DNA of 6,318 nucleotides from Verrucomicrobiales bacterium (GTDB lineage Bacteria > Verrucomicrobiota > Verrucomicrobiia > Verrucomicrobiales > Akkermansiaceae): contig DMYM01000200.1 in the NCBI GenBank assembly GCA_003483645.1, positions 2,225 to 8,542 on the forward strand. The letters are read 5' to 3'. The position numbers and the translations under genes were made by a program. Of the stretch, positions 1 to 5,691 are shown in pieces. How positions within the stretch are numbered: the stretch's first letter is position 1; each line of letters opens with the position of its first letter. Under the pieces are notes generated by a model. That model ran no database searches. It was not told the DNA's origin and saw only the letters and a list, made by a program, of their open reading frames with translations.

Positions 1-183
1 AAGGTGAGAGGTGTCTCCCAGACTGCTCTGATCGCGCGTTCGCCCGATGGTATAGACCGGTGCGTGCTCCAGCAGGAAAACGGTTTCGGAAGCCGCCCCC
101 GATTGGAGTTGCCGGACATGTTCCTCCTGAAGTTGAAGGGTGCCCTGATAGGGAGCGTTGGTGCCGAGCCAGCGGGAGATCAT
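1..183 (-). CDS. lipB: Octanoyl-[ACP]:protein N-octanoyltransferase LipB, N-terminal part (cut by window edge)
   Basis: Reading the minus strand from the ATG at 183 gives 61 residues that run off the left edge. They contain the hallmark LipB segment FLLEHAPVYTIGR (residues about 36-48; family form EHxPVYTxG), preceded by the usual N-terminal helix LQLQEEHVRQL. LipB moves octanoyl from acyl carrier protein to lipoyl-domain lysines, the first step of lipoate cofactor assembly in the cytoplasm. The catalytic Lys and Cys lie in the missing C-terminal part, so integrity cannot be judged. The frame is closed upstream by a TGA at 217-219, and ATG 183 is the only standard start after it; no Shine-Dalgarno is evident. 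It follows ruvC by 39 nt on the same strand, so co-transcription is likely. EHAP replaces the common EHPP, a mild variation. Confidence 0.9.
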   Translation of the reverse strand, partial: MISRWLGTNAPYQGTLQLQEEHVRQLQSGAASETVFLLEHAPVYTIGRTRDQSSLGDTSHL

Positions 184-222
184 GGCGTAGGAGGGGCCAA
201 GCGGGTTAATCGGTGCTCATGG

Positions 223-726
223 CTAGACCTGGGTTCGCGGAAGAGCGGCCTGCCTGAGAGGATCGGAGGCAAAGAGGTGGGCGAGGGCGATGGCGAGGGC
301 GTCAGCAGCATCGTGAGACGGCGTTTCTTCGAGGCCGAGGAGGGCCCGCACCATGAAGGCCACCTGTTGCTTGTCAGCAGCTCCCTTGCCCACCACAGCC
401 TGTTTGATCTTGCGAGGGGCATACTCGTAGACGTTCAGTCCGTGATCGGCAGCTGCGATCAGGGCCGCAGCGCGGGCCGCTCCCATGGAGATGGCGGTGC
501 GGTGGGATTGCACGTAGATGATTCCCTCCACCGCCACTTCATCGGGTTCCCATTTCGCGATGGTATTGCTGAGGCTCCGCCGTATTGCGGCCAGGGCTTC
601 CGATTGTGGGAGCTTTTGCGGGAGAGAGATGGTGTCGAAATCGAGGGCCCGTTGCGATTTGTGGTCGCCTTCAACCACGGCAAAGCCAGTGTTGCGAATG
701 GCGGGGTCGATGGCGAGGATGCGCAT
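223..726 (-). CDS. ruvC: Crossover junction endodeoxyribonuclease RuvC
   Basis: RuvC is the nuclease that cuts Holliday junctions symmetrically, working with the RuvAB branch-migration motor in recombinational repair. The 167-aa product has the family's usual length. It opens with MRILAIDPAIRNTG, and the four acidic metal-binding residues are visible: D7 (ILAID), E67 (VAVEG), D139 and D142 (SHDAADALAIAL). The segment EYAPRKIKQAVVGKGAADKQQV (from about residue 101) matches the DNA-binding part of the family. I chose ATG 726 rather than the GTG four codons upstream (738) because GGAG lies 6 nt before the ATG and the first aspartate then falls at position 7, as in E. coli RuvC. It sits 68 nt after the helicase stop and 39 nt before lipB, all on one strand, so the three probably share a transcript. 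RuvA and RuvB are not in the window. Confidence 0.96.
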   Translation of the reverse strand: MRILAIDPAIRNTGFAVVEGDHKSQRALDFDTISLPQKLPQSEALAAIRRSLSNTIAKWEPDEVAVEGIIYVQSHRTAISMGAARAAALIAAADHGLNVYEYAPRKIKQAVVGKGAADKQQVAFMVRALLGLEETPSHDAADALAIALAHLFASDPLRQAALPRTQV

Positions 727-732
727 GGCTGG

Positions 733-736
733 CTCC
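733..736 (-). promoter_or_regulatory. Ribosome binding site deciding the ruvC start
   Basis: On the minus strand GGAG is followed by 6 nt and the ATG at 726. It supports that ATG over the upstream GTG (738-736), which overlaps this site and so could not use it. Confidence 0.65.
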
Positions 737-794
737 ACAGCCTAAGGGCAGATGGCTGATTCCAGAATCCTAAAAGCCCCGGGAAGGAGGGAGG

Positions 795-1991
795 TTACTT
801 CCGGCGCCGACCCGACGAACGGCGGGGGCGGCGGATTGGCTTGGCCGGCTTGTCATCGAGGAGAGCAGTGTAGGCATAGTCGAACTCAGCCAGCTTTTTC
901 CGCTCGATTTTTCGGTCAATAAAGCGCTCAACCGAAGTTGCGAAGTCGAGTTCATCGGCGGTGAGGAGGGTGAAGGCGTCGCCCTCCCGCTCGGCACGAC
1001 CGGTCCGGCCGATACGGTGGACGTAGTCTTCCGCGTTCTCGGGGACGCGGTAGTTGATGACATGCGTGACGTTGGAAATATCGATTCCGCGGGCAGCCAC
1101 GTCGGTTGCGACGAGGACTTCGTAGGATCCTTCCTTGAATCCCTTGAGGGCCTTCATGCGGTCGCTCTGCTTGATATCGGAGTGCATCACCGCGACCTTG
1201 TCATGACCCTTTTGCGTGAGGAGACCAGAGACGGAGTCGGCCTCCTTGCGGGTACGGGTGAAGATCATGACGCTGTGGAAGTCGGTTTTCTCAAGGAGGG
1301 AGAGGAGCAATTCATCCCGCTGACTCATGGAGACAGGGTAAAAAGCGTGGCTCACAGTAGAGGGCACTTCGCGACGGGCGATTTCAACTTCGACCGGGTC
1401 CTTGAGGCACCACTCGGCGAAGGTCTGAATGCTCGGAGGCATGGTGGCGGAGAAGAAGAGTGTCTGGCGTTGGTCCCAGGGACAAAGGTTCACGATCTTG
1501 CGGACGTCGGGCAGGAATCCCATGTCCAGCATACGATCGACCTCGTCGAGGACGAGAACCTTCATCTCGCCGAAACGCATGGTGCCGCGATAGAACAGAT
1601 CAATCAGTCGCCCCGGAGTAGCGACCACCACGTCGGCTCCCCGTTCCAGCTGGTCGACCTGTTTTCCGTAGCCCACACCGCCGTGCAGGAGAGCCACCCG
1701 GATGTCGGTGTGCTTGCCGTAGTGCTCAAAGGACTCGGCCACCTGGTGGGCGAGTTCGCGGGTGGGTTCAAGGACCAGACACTGGGGGGTTTCCATCGGC
1801 TCGAGTTTGCTGAGGATGGGCAGGGCGAAGGCGGCCGTCTTTCCGGTGCCTGTCTGGGAGGCGCCAATAACATCGCGTCCTTCAAGGATGAGTGGAATCC
1901 CTTGCTCCTGAATAGGGAAGGGTTTGGTGTAACCGGACTCATCAATGGCCTTCAGGACACCTTCCGAGAGTCCAAGCTCCGCAAATGACAT
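795..1991 (-). CDS. DEAD-box ATP-dependent RNA helicase, RhlE-type
   Basis: A 398-aa two-domain RNA helicase, expected to unwind or remodel RNA (ribosome assembly, cold adaptation or RNA decay). All superfamily 2 motifs are in order: Q-motif region around YTKPFPIQEQ (21-30), motif I ASQTGTGKT (44-52), Ia PTRELA (76-81), GG (104-105), Ib TPGR (125-128), II DEVD (149-152), III SAT (181-183), V ATDVAARGID (295-304) and VI HRIGRTGR (325-332). The second helicase domain spans roughly 210-345. A short basic tail (about 379-398, rich in R, K and P) probably adds RNA affinity. Motif II reads DEVD instead of DEAD; the D-E-x-D core is kept, so ATPase activity should remain. The N-terminal MSFAELGLSEGVLKAI and the short C-terminus resemble RhlE rather than CsdA/DeaD, which carry an extra RNA-binding domain. 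ATG 1991 fits the family start; no clear Shine-Dalgarno precedes it. It is the first gene of the minus-strand block with ruvC and lipB. Confidence 0.95.
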   Translation of the reverse strand: MSFAELGLSEGVLKAIDESGYTKPFPIQEQGIPLILEGRDVIGASQTGTGKTAAFALPILSKLEPMETPQCLVLEPTRELAHQVAESFEHYGKHTDIRVALLHGGVGYGKQVDQLERGADVVVATPGRLIDLFYRGTMRFGEMKVLVLDEVDRMLDMGFLPDVRKIVNLCPWDQRQTLFFSATMPPSIQTFAEWCLKDPVEVEIARREVPSTVSHAFYPVSMSQRDELLLSLLEKTDFHSVMIFTRTRKEADSVSGLLTQKGHDKVAVMHSDIKQSDRMKALKGFKEGSYEVLVATDVAARGIDISNVTHVINYRVPENAEDYVHRIGRTGRAEREGDAFTLLTADELDFATSVERFIDRKIERKKLAEFDYAYTALLDDKPAKPIRRPRRSSGRRRK

Positions 1992-1996
1992 GGCGC

Positions 1997-2025
1997 TACG
2001 TAGAGGCAGCTGAGAATGGGGTCAA
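1997..2025 (-). promoter_or_regulatory. Possible weak promoter for the helicase gene
   Basis: On the minus strand TTGACC (2025-2020, 5 of 6 consensus) is followed, 17 nt later, by TACGTA (2002-1997), a poor -10 with 2 of 6 matches. If used, transcription would begin at or next to the helicase ATG at 1991, giving an almost leaderless message. GGGC-AAT-GCCC (2026-2036) is a small hairpin just upstream of the -35. The -10 is too weak for more than a tentative call. Confidence 0.25.
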
Positions 2026-2057
2026 GGGCAATGCCCGGGTCCCGAGGAAAGGCGAAT

Positions 2058-2072
2058 TGCACGATTGGTGCA
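2058..2072. repeat. Short inverted repeat TGCAC-N5-GTGCA in the divergent promoter region
   Basis: A perfect 5-bp inverted repeat with a 5-nt spacer lies just upstream of, and shares four bases with, the larger palindrome at 2069-2092. With it, the tetramer TGCA occurs at 2058, 2069 and 2089, spacings of 11 and 20 bp, about one and two helical turns. It may be an auxiliary protein-binding site; short repeats of this size also occur by chance. Confidence 0.35.
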
Positions 2073-2092
2073 GAACGACTGGTCATTCTGCA
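2069..2092. promoter_or_regulatory. Palindromic candidate operator at the exb promoter
   Basis: A 24-bp imperfect palindrome: the left arm TGCAGAA (2069-2075) is exactly mirrored by TTCTGCA (2086-2092), and the inner GAC (2077-2079) by GTC (2082-2084). Ten of the twelve base pairs are symmetric; only the C/A pair (2076/2085) and the centre break it. It covers the predicted -35 (2080-2085), the typical placement for a repressor dimer. exbBD-type operons are usually iron or metal controlled, so a Fur-family or similar regulator is a natural guess, but the half-site does not look like a classic Fur box or a known SOS box, and the regulator is unknown. No U-run follows, so it does not read as a terminator. 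Confidence 0.5.
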
Positions 2093-2108
2093 GGGTTCAC
2101 GTTATACT
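2080..2108 (+). promoter_or_regulatory. Predicted sigma70-type promoter of the exbB operon
   Basis: TGGTCA (2080-2085, 4 of 6 to TTGACA), a 17-nt spacer, then TATACT (2103-2108, 5 of 6 to TATAAT). The expected transcription start is near 2115, only a couple of bases before the ATG at 2117, so the message would be leaderless or nearly so, which agrees with the lack of a Shine-Dalgarno. The -35 lies inside the 2069-2092 palindrome. Confidence 0.5.
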
Positions 2109-2116
2109 GTTGTCCG

Positions 2117-2806
2117 ATGTCGGAGCTCCTGAAATACGGCGGACCGGTTTTCTGGCTCCAGGCCGCCCTCGCCTTCCTTGCCATTGTCTACGTTCTGGAA
2201 CGGCTCCTTTACTTTCACGGTGTTCGCGTCAATGCCGCCGATTTCCTGCTGGGGATCTCGAATCATATTCGCCGTAAGGCCTTTGCGGAGGCCATTCACG
2301 AGGCAGACAGGGTGCCCGGTCCGGTAGGCCGGGTCGTGCATAGCGTCCTGATCCGCCATCACATGGAGCGTAAGGATCTGCGTGAGATCGCCGATGAGGC
2401 GGTGTGCATGGAATTACCCCGTATCGAGAAGAATTTGCGTGCGCTTCTCGGGATCGCGTTGGTGGCGCCCCTGGCCGGATTGCTCGGGACCTCACTGGGC
2501 CTGCTTGACGTCTTTACTGAAATTCGCGAGGCCGAAGGGGAGGTCGCCCTCGCTCACCTCGCGGAAGGGACCTTTCTGAGTCTCGTAACGACGGCGGCGG
2601 GGCTTTGTGTCGCAACCTGCTCCTATGTCTTCTACCTGACCATGCTGGGGAAGGCCAAGCGGTTGCTCTATCGGTTGCAGCGCACGGGAATCGAGGTCGT
2701 CAATCTCATAGTCGACGCCCGCTCCAATTCCGAGATTGTCTCCTTCAGGGAAGGGGTTGAGGCACAGCAGGAGAAGGAGCGGGAATCACGGAGCGGAGAA
2801 TCGTGA
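2117..2806 (+). CDS. exbB: MotA/TolQ/ExbB proton channel family protein (ExbB-like)
   Basis: A 229-aa inner-membrane proton channel subunit. With ExbD it uses the proton-motive force to drive a TonB-type protein. Three membrane segments are visible: about 10-32, 108-131 and 151-177, with a cytoplasmic loop between the first two. The family signature is clear in VAPLAGLLGTSLGLLDVF (116-133) and LSLVTTAAGLCVA (154-166); T125 and T158/T159 fall where ExbB/TolQ has pore-lining threonines. A charged cytoplasmic tail (about 205-229) follows. An open frame extends upstream to 1985, but residues encoded there do not resemble the family and would overlap the helicase gene; ATG 2117 gives the expected N-terminus MSELLKYGGP. 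No Shine-Dalgarno is seen; a promoter sits directly upstream. It overlaps exbD by 4 nt (GTGA). TolQ is the alternative name, but no tolA, tolB or pal follows. Confidence 0.9.
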   Translation: MSELLKYGGPVFWLQAALAFLAIVYVLERLLYFHGVRVNAADFLLGISNHIRRKAFAEAIHEADRVPGPVGRVVHSVLIRHHMERKDLREIADEAVCMELPRIEKNLRALLGIALVAPLAGLLGTSLGLLDVFTEIREAEGEVALAHLAEGTFLSLVTTAAGLCVATCSYVFYLTMLGKAKRLLYRLQRTGIEVVNLIVDARSNSEIVSFREGVEAQQEKERESRSGES

Positions 2807-3294
2807 AGGCCCAGATCTCACTCCCGGAGAGGCCCTCCACCCTGTATCTCCTGGCGGTTCTGGACCTGCTCGCGGTTCTCCTGATCTTCTTCGCACTTAT
2901 CCCGGCAGTGGCGGAGCAGGCCGGGATGCCTCTGAACAGGATGAAATTCAGTTCGCGGATGGATACCATTTCTCCCGGAAAGCGTGTGAGCCTCTTCGGT
3001 CGGAGTGGACCGCAGCCGCGTTTTCATCTTGGAAGGAATCAGATCGAATTAAAGGATCTGGCGGTTGAGTTGAGTCGACTCAAGGAGGAGCGGGGGATCG
3101 AGGTTCTGGTGGCCGTGTTGGACGAGGATATGAGGTTCGGCCTGGTGAGCGAACTTGAAAAAGTGGCGGACCAGGTGGGGATCGAAGTGATTCTGGGCGG
3201 AAGATTTGAAATGGAGAAGACGGGCTTTCGCAACCTGAGAGAGGATTCGCCCGAGTCCGAAGGAGGGGAGGATCAGGATGGAGCGGAGGAGTAA
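2803..3294 (+). CDS. exbD: ExbD/TolR family biopolymer transport protein
   Basis: A 163-aa partner of ExbB. It has a short cytoplasmic N-terminus, one membrane helix (about 14-34) carrying the functionally essential aspartate D21 in AVLDLLAVLLIFF (family equivalent: ExbD D25, TolR D23), and a periplasmic domain to about residue 137. That domain shows the ExbD pattern of a strand, a helix (ELKDLAVELSRLKEE), a strand (VLVAVLDED) and a helix-strand end (VADQVGIEVILGG). The last 20 residues are strongly acidic and probably disordered, longer than in typical ExbD. The start is GTG, overlapping the exbB stop by 4 nt with GGAG 4 nt upstream, so translational coupling is likely. The stop lies 17 nt inside the next gene. 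Confidence 0.88.
   Translation: MKAQISLPERPSTLYLLAVLDLLAVLLIFFALIPAVAEQAGMPLNRMKFSSRMDTISPGKRVSLFGRSGPQPRFHLGRNQIELKDLAVELSRLKEERGIEVLVAVLDEDMRFGLVSELEKVADQVGIEVILGGRFEMEKTGFRNLREDSPESEGGEDQDGAEE
3267..3271 (+). promoter_or_regulatory. Strong ribosome binding site of the TonB-like gene
   Basis: GGAGG inside the 3' end of exbD, 6 nt before the ATG at 3278. It fixes that start and shows the next gene begins before exbD ends. Confidence 0.7.
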
Positions 3295-4114
3295 GTGTCG
3301 CCTCACGGTGCGGGACGAAGAGGCTGGACTGCTGTTTCGCTGGCGCATTGGCAGGGGTTCCGTCAGGAGAACCATGATGGCGATTGTTCTGGCGGCAGTG
3401 CTTTGTGTCGTGGGGGCCCTACTCGTCCGGGTGGAAGGTTCGCAGGAGGACCGGGGGCGCCGGGAGGCGGCTCGGATAACGGTGCTTACGCCGGGAAGTG
3501 AAGCATCACGTCGCTGGTTGGCATGGGCTCGTCAGGAGGCGCCCTTTCTTGATCGGTGGGAACCGACGGGGGATGGAACTCTGCAGGTCAGAATGGAACG
3601 GCTTGAGACCATCCTGCTGGCCGAGACAAGACATGAGGCCCGGCTCCATCCGTCGGCAGAGAGGCCAGTGCGAAGTGATTTGCCTCCGATTCTCGATCCG
3701 GTCCGGCCCCGGCTTCCGCAGTTGGAGCAGAACATGGCACGGCTGAAGACTGCCATTGAAGTGGAAGGACATATCATTACCGAGGCTGACGAGGCCCTTC
3801 GGGAGCGTTGGGGCAATCCTCCGCCAGCCAGCCCGGTGCGGGATCTGCTGGCCGAAGGGCAGGACCAACCCGAGGGGGTGCAATCGCGGGAACTGCTCGG
3901 TCTGGATCGTAGGTTTCGCGTAAGTGTGAACCAGCACGGTATGATCGAAACCTGCCAGGTGCTCGACCCTGATGAGCGGGAACTGGATGATTTGCTTGCT
4001 CGGTGGTTGCGAGGGCAGCGTTTGAAGCCGGGCCAAGATGAATTGGTCTGGGGAGAGATTCGTGTGCGCGTGCGTGGGGTGTCAGGAGGGGAGAAAAAGA
4101 CCCATTCGGACTAG
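3278..4114 (+). CDS. Single-pass membrane protein with TonB-like C-terminal domain
   Basis: A 278-aa protein in the position where a TonB gene is expected after exbB-exbD. The first 32 residues are cytoplasmic and basic, followed by one membrane helix (about 33-51) and a long periplasmic region. Residues 130-150 are rich in proline (for example LPPILDPVRPRLPQ), weaker than the Pro-Lys/Glu linker of classic TonB. The C-terminal 211-266 follows the TonB pattern: a strand with glycine turn (RFRVSVNQHGMIETCQVL), a helix with LDDLLARWLRGQRLKP, then VWGEIRVRVR, comparable to the TonB W-R-F-x-P and following V-x-G-x-V-x-V strands. It should therefore be moved by ExbBD and contact outer-membrane receptors, but this is inferred from pattern and position. 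The N-terminal extension before the helix lacks an obvious SHLS-like TonB helix motif. A strong Shine-Dalgarno supports ATG 3278, 17 nt inside exbD. Confidence 0.65.
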   Translation: MERRSKCRLTVRDEEAGLLFRWRIGRGSVRRTMMAIVLAAVLCVVGALLVRVEGSQEDRGRREAARITVLTPGSEASRRWLAWARQEAPFLDRWEPTGDGTLQVRMERLETILLAETRHEARLHPSAERPVRSDLPPILDPVRPRLPQLEQNMARLKTAIEVEGHIITEADEALRERWGNPPPASPVRDLLAEGQDQPEGVQSRELLGLDRRFRVSVNQHGMIETCQVLDPDERELDDLLARWLRGQRLKPGQDELVWGEIRVRVRGVSGGEKKTHSD

Positions 4115-4115
4115 C

Positions 4116-4361
4116 ATGATCGAATTAGATTTACCGCAATTCTTCGTGATGATTCTCTCCGTGGTGGCGGTGGGGACAGGGCTGGGAATTCTTGTGGACG
4201 AACTTCGTGAGCGGCGCATGGTCCGGGAGGTGCGCCGGAATATCCTGCGGTGTCGCATCTGTGGAACGGCTTACCGGAAGGAGGAGGGGCAGGATGCGGT
4301 CCAGTCCTGCCCTGAATGTGCCAGCCCCAACCCATGTGGTCGTGATCGTCGACTGGGATGA
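4116..4361 (+). CDS. Small membrane-anchored zinc-ribbon protein, function unknown
   Basis: An 81-aa protein with one hydrophobic helix (about 8-27), a basic/acidic stretch (LRERRMVREVRRN-like, 30-42) and a C-terminal zinc-ribbon: C46-x2-C49 and C65-x2-C68, with a further C74. The cysteines probably bind one zinc; the basic side after the helix predicts a cytoplasmic ribbon. ATG 4116 is one base after the stop of the TonB-like gene, so re-initiation or coupling is likely; a purine-rich AGGAGGGGAG (4084-4093) is too far upstream to be a standard binding site. An earlier in-frame ATG (4038) would overlap the previous gene by 77 nt and add residues without family character. I do not recognise a named family. 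Its place as last gene of the exb operon suggests a link to that energy-coupling complex or its metal control. Confidence 0.7.
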   Translation: MIELDLPQFFVMILSVVAVGTGLGILVDELRERRMVREVRRNILRCRICGTAYRKEEGQDAVQSCPECASPNPCGRDRRLG

Positions 4362-4425
4362 GACTTGCGCAACAGCGCTCACCGGTTTAGGGAAGCTCTG
4401 AGCTTGTCAGGGCCATGATGATCTT
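4362..4425 (+). other. Gap before fabF with small inverted repeats, no clear promoter
   Basis: These 64 nt hold GCGC-AACA-GCGC (4367-4378) and the mirrored AGCTC-T-GAGCT (4394-4404), neither followed by a U-run. No convincing -35/-10 pair is seen: TTGCGC at 4365 has only a poor -10 partner. fabF may therefore be read through from the exb operon, or use a promoter I cannot recognise. No Shine-Dalgarno stands at normal distance from the fabF ATG. Confidence 0.4.
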
Positions 4426-4447
4426 ATGTCTGAACGCAGAGTTGTAG
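4418..4447 (+). other. Tiny open frame overlapping the fabF start
   Basis: ATG-ATC-TTA-TGT and six more codons to a TAG at 4445-4447, out of frame with fabF and covering its start codon. AGGG (4409-4412) lies 5 nt before this ATG (a further ATG in frame is at 4415), while it is 13 nt from the fabF ATG. It could be an upstream frame that tunes fabF translation, or plain coincidence. Confidence 0.2.
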
Positions 4448-5676
4448 TGACCGGCATCGGTGCGATCAGTCCTCTTGGGAACGATCTGATCACCACCTGG
4501 GAAGGGCTCAAGGAAGGTCGTTCGGGTATCGGGAAGATTGAGCAGTGCGAGGTTTCGGATTTTCCCTGCCAGATCGCCGGGGAGGTGAAGGAGTTCGATC
4601 CCAAGCCCTTCTATGCCAATCCGAAGGATGTGCGTCGGTCGGATCGCTACACCCAGTTCGCTCTTCCGGCCGCCCGAATGGCGCTGAACGATAGCGGAAT
4701 GGATCCTGCGGCGGTGGATAAAACCCGGGTGGGAGTCATGGTGGGGAGCGGGATCGGTGGTCTGCACACCCTGGTGGAGCAGCACACCATCCTCATGGAA
4801 AAGGGGCCAGCCCGGGTGAGCCCGTTTGTGATTCCGATGATGATCGCGAATATCGCGACTGGAATGATTTCGATAGAGTACGGTTTCGGGGGGCCCAGCA
4901 TGTCCATTGTCACGGCCTGCGCTACCGCCAACAACTCCGTGGGGGAAGCGTGGCGTATTATCAAGTTTGGTGATGCGGAAGCCATCCTGGCGGGGGGAGC
5001 GGAGGCCTCGATCCGGGATATGGGACTGGCCGGCTTCAGCAACATGCGGGCCCTGAGCTGTCGTAACGATGAACCGGAGCGCGCCTCGCGCCCGTTTGAC
5101 GCTGATCGTGACGGATTCGTGATGGGGGAAGGTGCCGGGGTGGTCATGCTGGAGGAGTTGGAACACGCTTTGAAACGTGGTGCGCGGATCCACGCAGAAC
5201 TGGCGGGCTACGGTGTGAGTTCCGACGCCCATCACCTGAGTGCGCCTTCACCAGATGGAACCGGTCCCGCCCGCGCGATGAAGATGGCGATGAAGCATGC
5301 CGAGGTGAATCCTGAGGAAATCGACTACCTGAATGCGCACGGGACTTCTACGCCACTTGGAGACATCGCGGAAACCCTGGCCATCAAGGTGGCTTGTGGG
5401 GAACACGCCACCAGTGGACTGGCAGTGAGTTCCACCAAGTCGATGACCGGACACCTTCTCGGGGCAGCCGGTGCCATTGAGCTTGCGGCCTGTATCATGG
5501 CGATTCGGGACGGAGTCATTCCTCCCACGATCAACCTGGAGAACAAGGACCCCGAATGCGATCTGGACTACGTGCCGAATGAGGCCCGCGAGGCGGAGAT
5601 CAAGGTGGCGGCGAGCAATGGCTTCGGTTTCGGGGGACACAACGCGACCCTGATTGTCAAGGCCTTCGAGGGGTAG
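4426..5676 (+). CDS. fabF: Beta-ketoacyl-[acyl-carrier-protein] synthase II (FabF)
   Basis: A complete 416-aa condensing enzyme that extends acyl-ACP by two carbons with malonyl-ACP in type II fatty acid synthesis, in the cytoplasm as a homodimer. It opens with RRVVVTGIGAISPLG. The thiolase-fold active site is intact: nucleophile C165 in TACATANNS, H305 in NAHGTSTPLGD, K338 in STKSMTGH and H343 in SMTGHLLGAAG. The acyl-gate phenylalanine region NGFGFGGHN (398-406) is present, and length matches FabF (about 410-415). FabF rather than FabB is favoured by the overall sequence pattern (GFVMGEGAGVVMLEE, NAHGTSTPLGD, SMTGHLLGAAGAIE) and size. ATG 4426 gives the normal N-terminus, but there is no good Shine-Dalgarno. 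Neither acpP nor fabD/fabG, frequent neighbours elsewhere, lies in the window; upstream is the zinc-ribbon gene (64-nt gap), downstream the convergent rpsU. Confidence 0.97.
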   Translation: MSERRVVVTGIGAISPLGNDLITTWEGLKEGRSGIGKIEQCEVSDFPCQIAGEVKEFDPKPFYANPKDVRRSDRYTQFALPAARMALNDSGMDPAAVDKTRVGVMVGSGIGGLHTLVEQHTILMEKGPARVSPFVIPMMIANIATGMISIEYGFGGPSMSIVTACATANNSVGEAWRIIKFGDAEAILAGGAEASIRDMGLAGFSNMRALSCRNDEPERASRPFDADRDGFVMGEGAGVVMLEELEHALKRGARIHAELAGYGVSSDAHHLSAPSPDGTGPARAMKMAMKHAEVNPEEIDYLNAHGTSTPLGDIAETLAIKVACGEHATSGLAVSSTKSMTGHLLGAAGAIELAACIMAIRDGVIPPTINLENKDPECDLDYVPNEAREAEIKVAASNGFGFGGHNATLIVKAFEG

Positions 5677-5691
5677 GACGCTTTCAGCTTT

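Noticed and set aside
4..759. Plus-strand open frame (251 aa) over lipB and ruvC
   Set aside because: The minus strand there encodes two recognisable enzymes with intact motifs; this frame shows none.
1017..1988. Long plus-strand open frame (323 aa) opposite the helicase gene
   Set aside because: It lies wholly antisense to a clear DEAD-box helicase, has no recognisable domain, and is the usual by-product of GC-rich codon use.
1985..2116. N-terminal extension of exbB from the ATG at 1985
   Set aside because: The extra 44 residues do not resemble the ExbB/TolQ N-terminus, would overlap the helicase start and would contain the predicted promoter.
3049..3375. Minus-strand frame (108 aa) across the exbD/TonB-like junction
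   Set aside because: Antisense to two overlapping coding genes with good start signals; no domain or start site support.
4387..5235. Minus-strand open frame (282 aa) opposite fabF
   Set aside because: Antisense to an intact fabF; composition rich in H, R, P and G typical of shadow frames, no family pattern.
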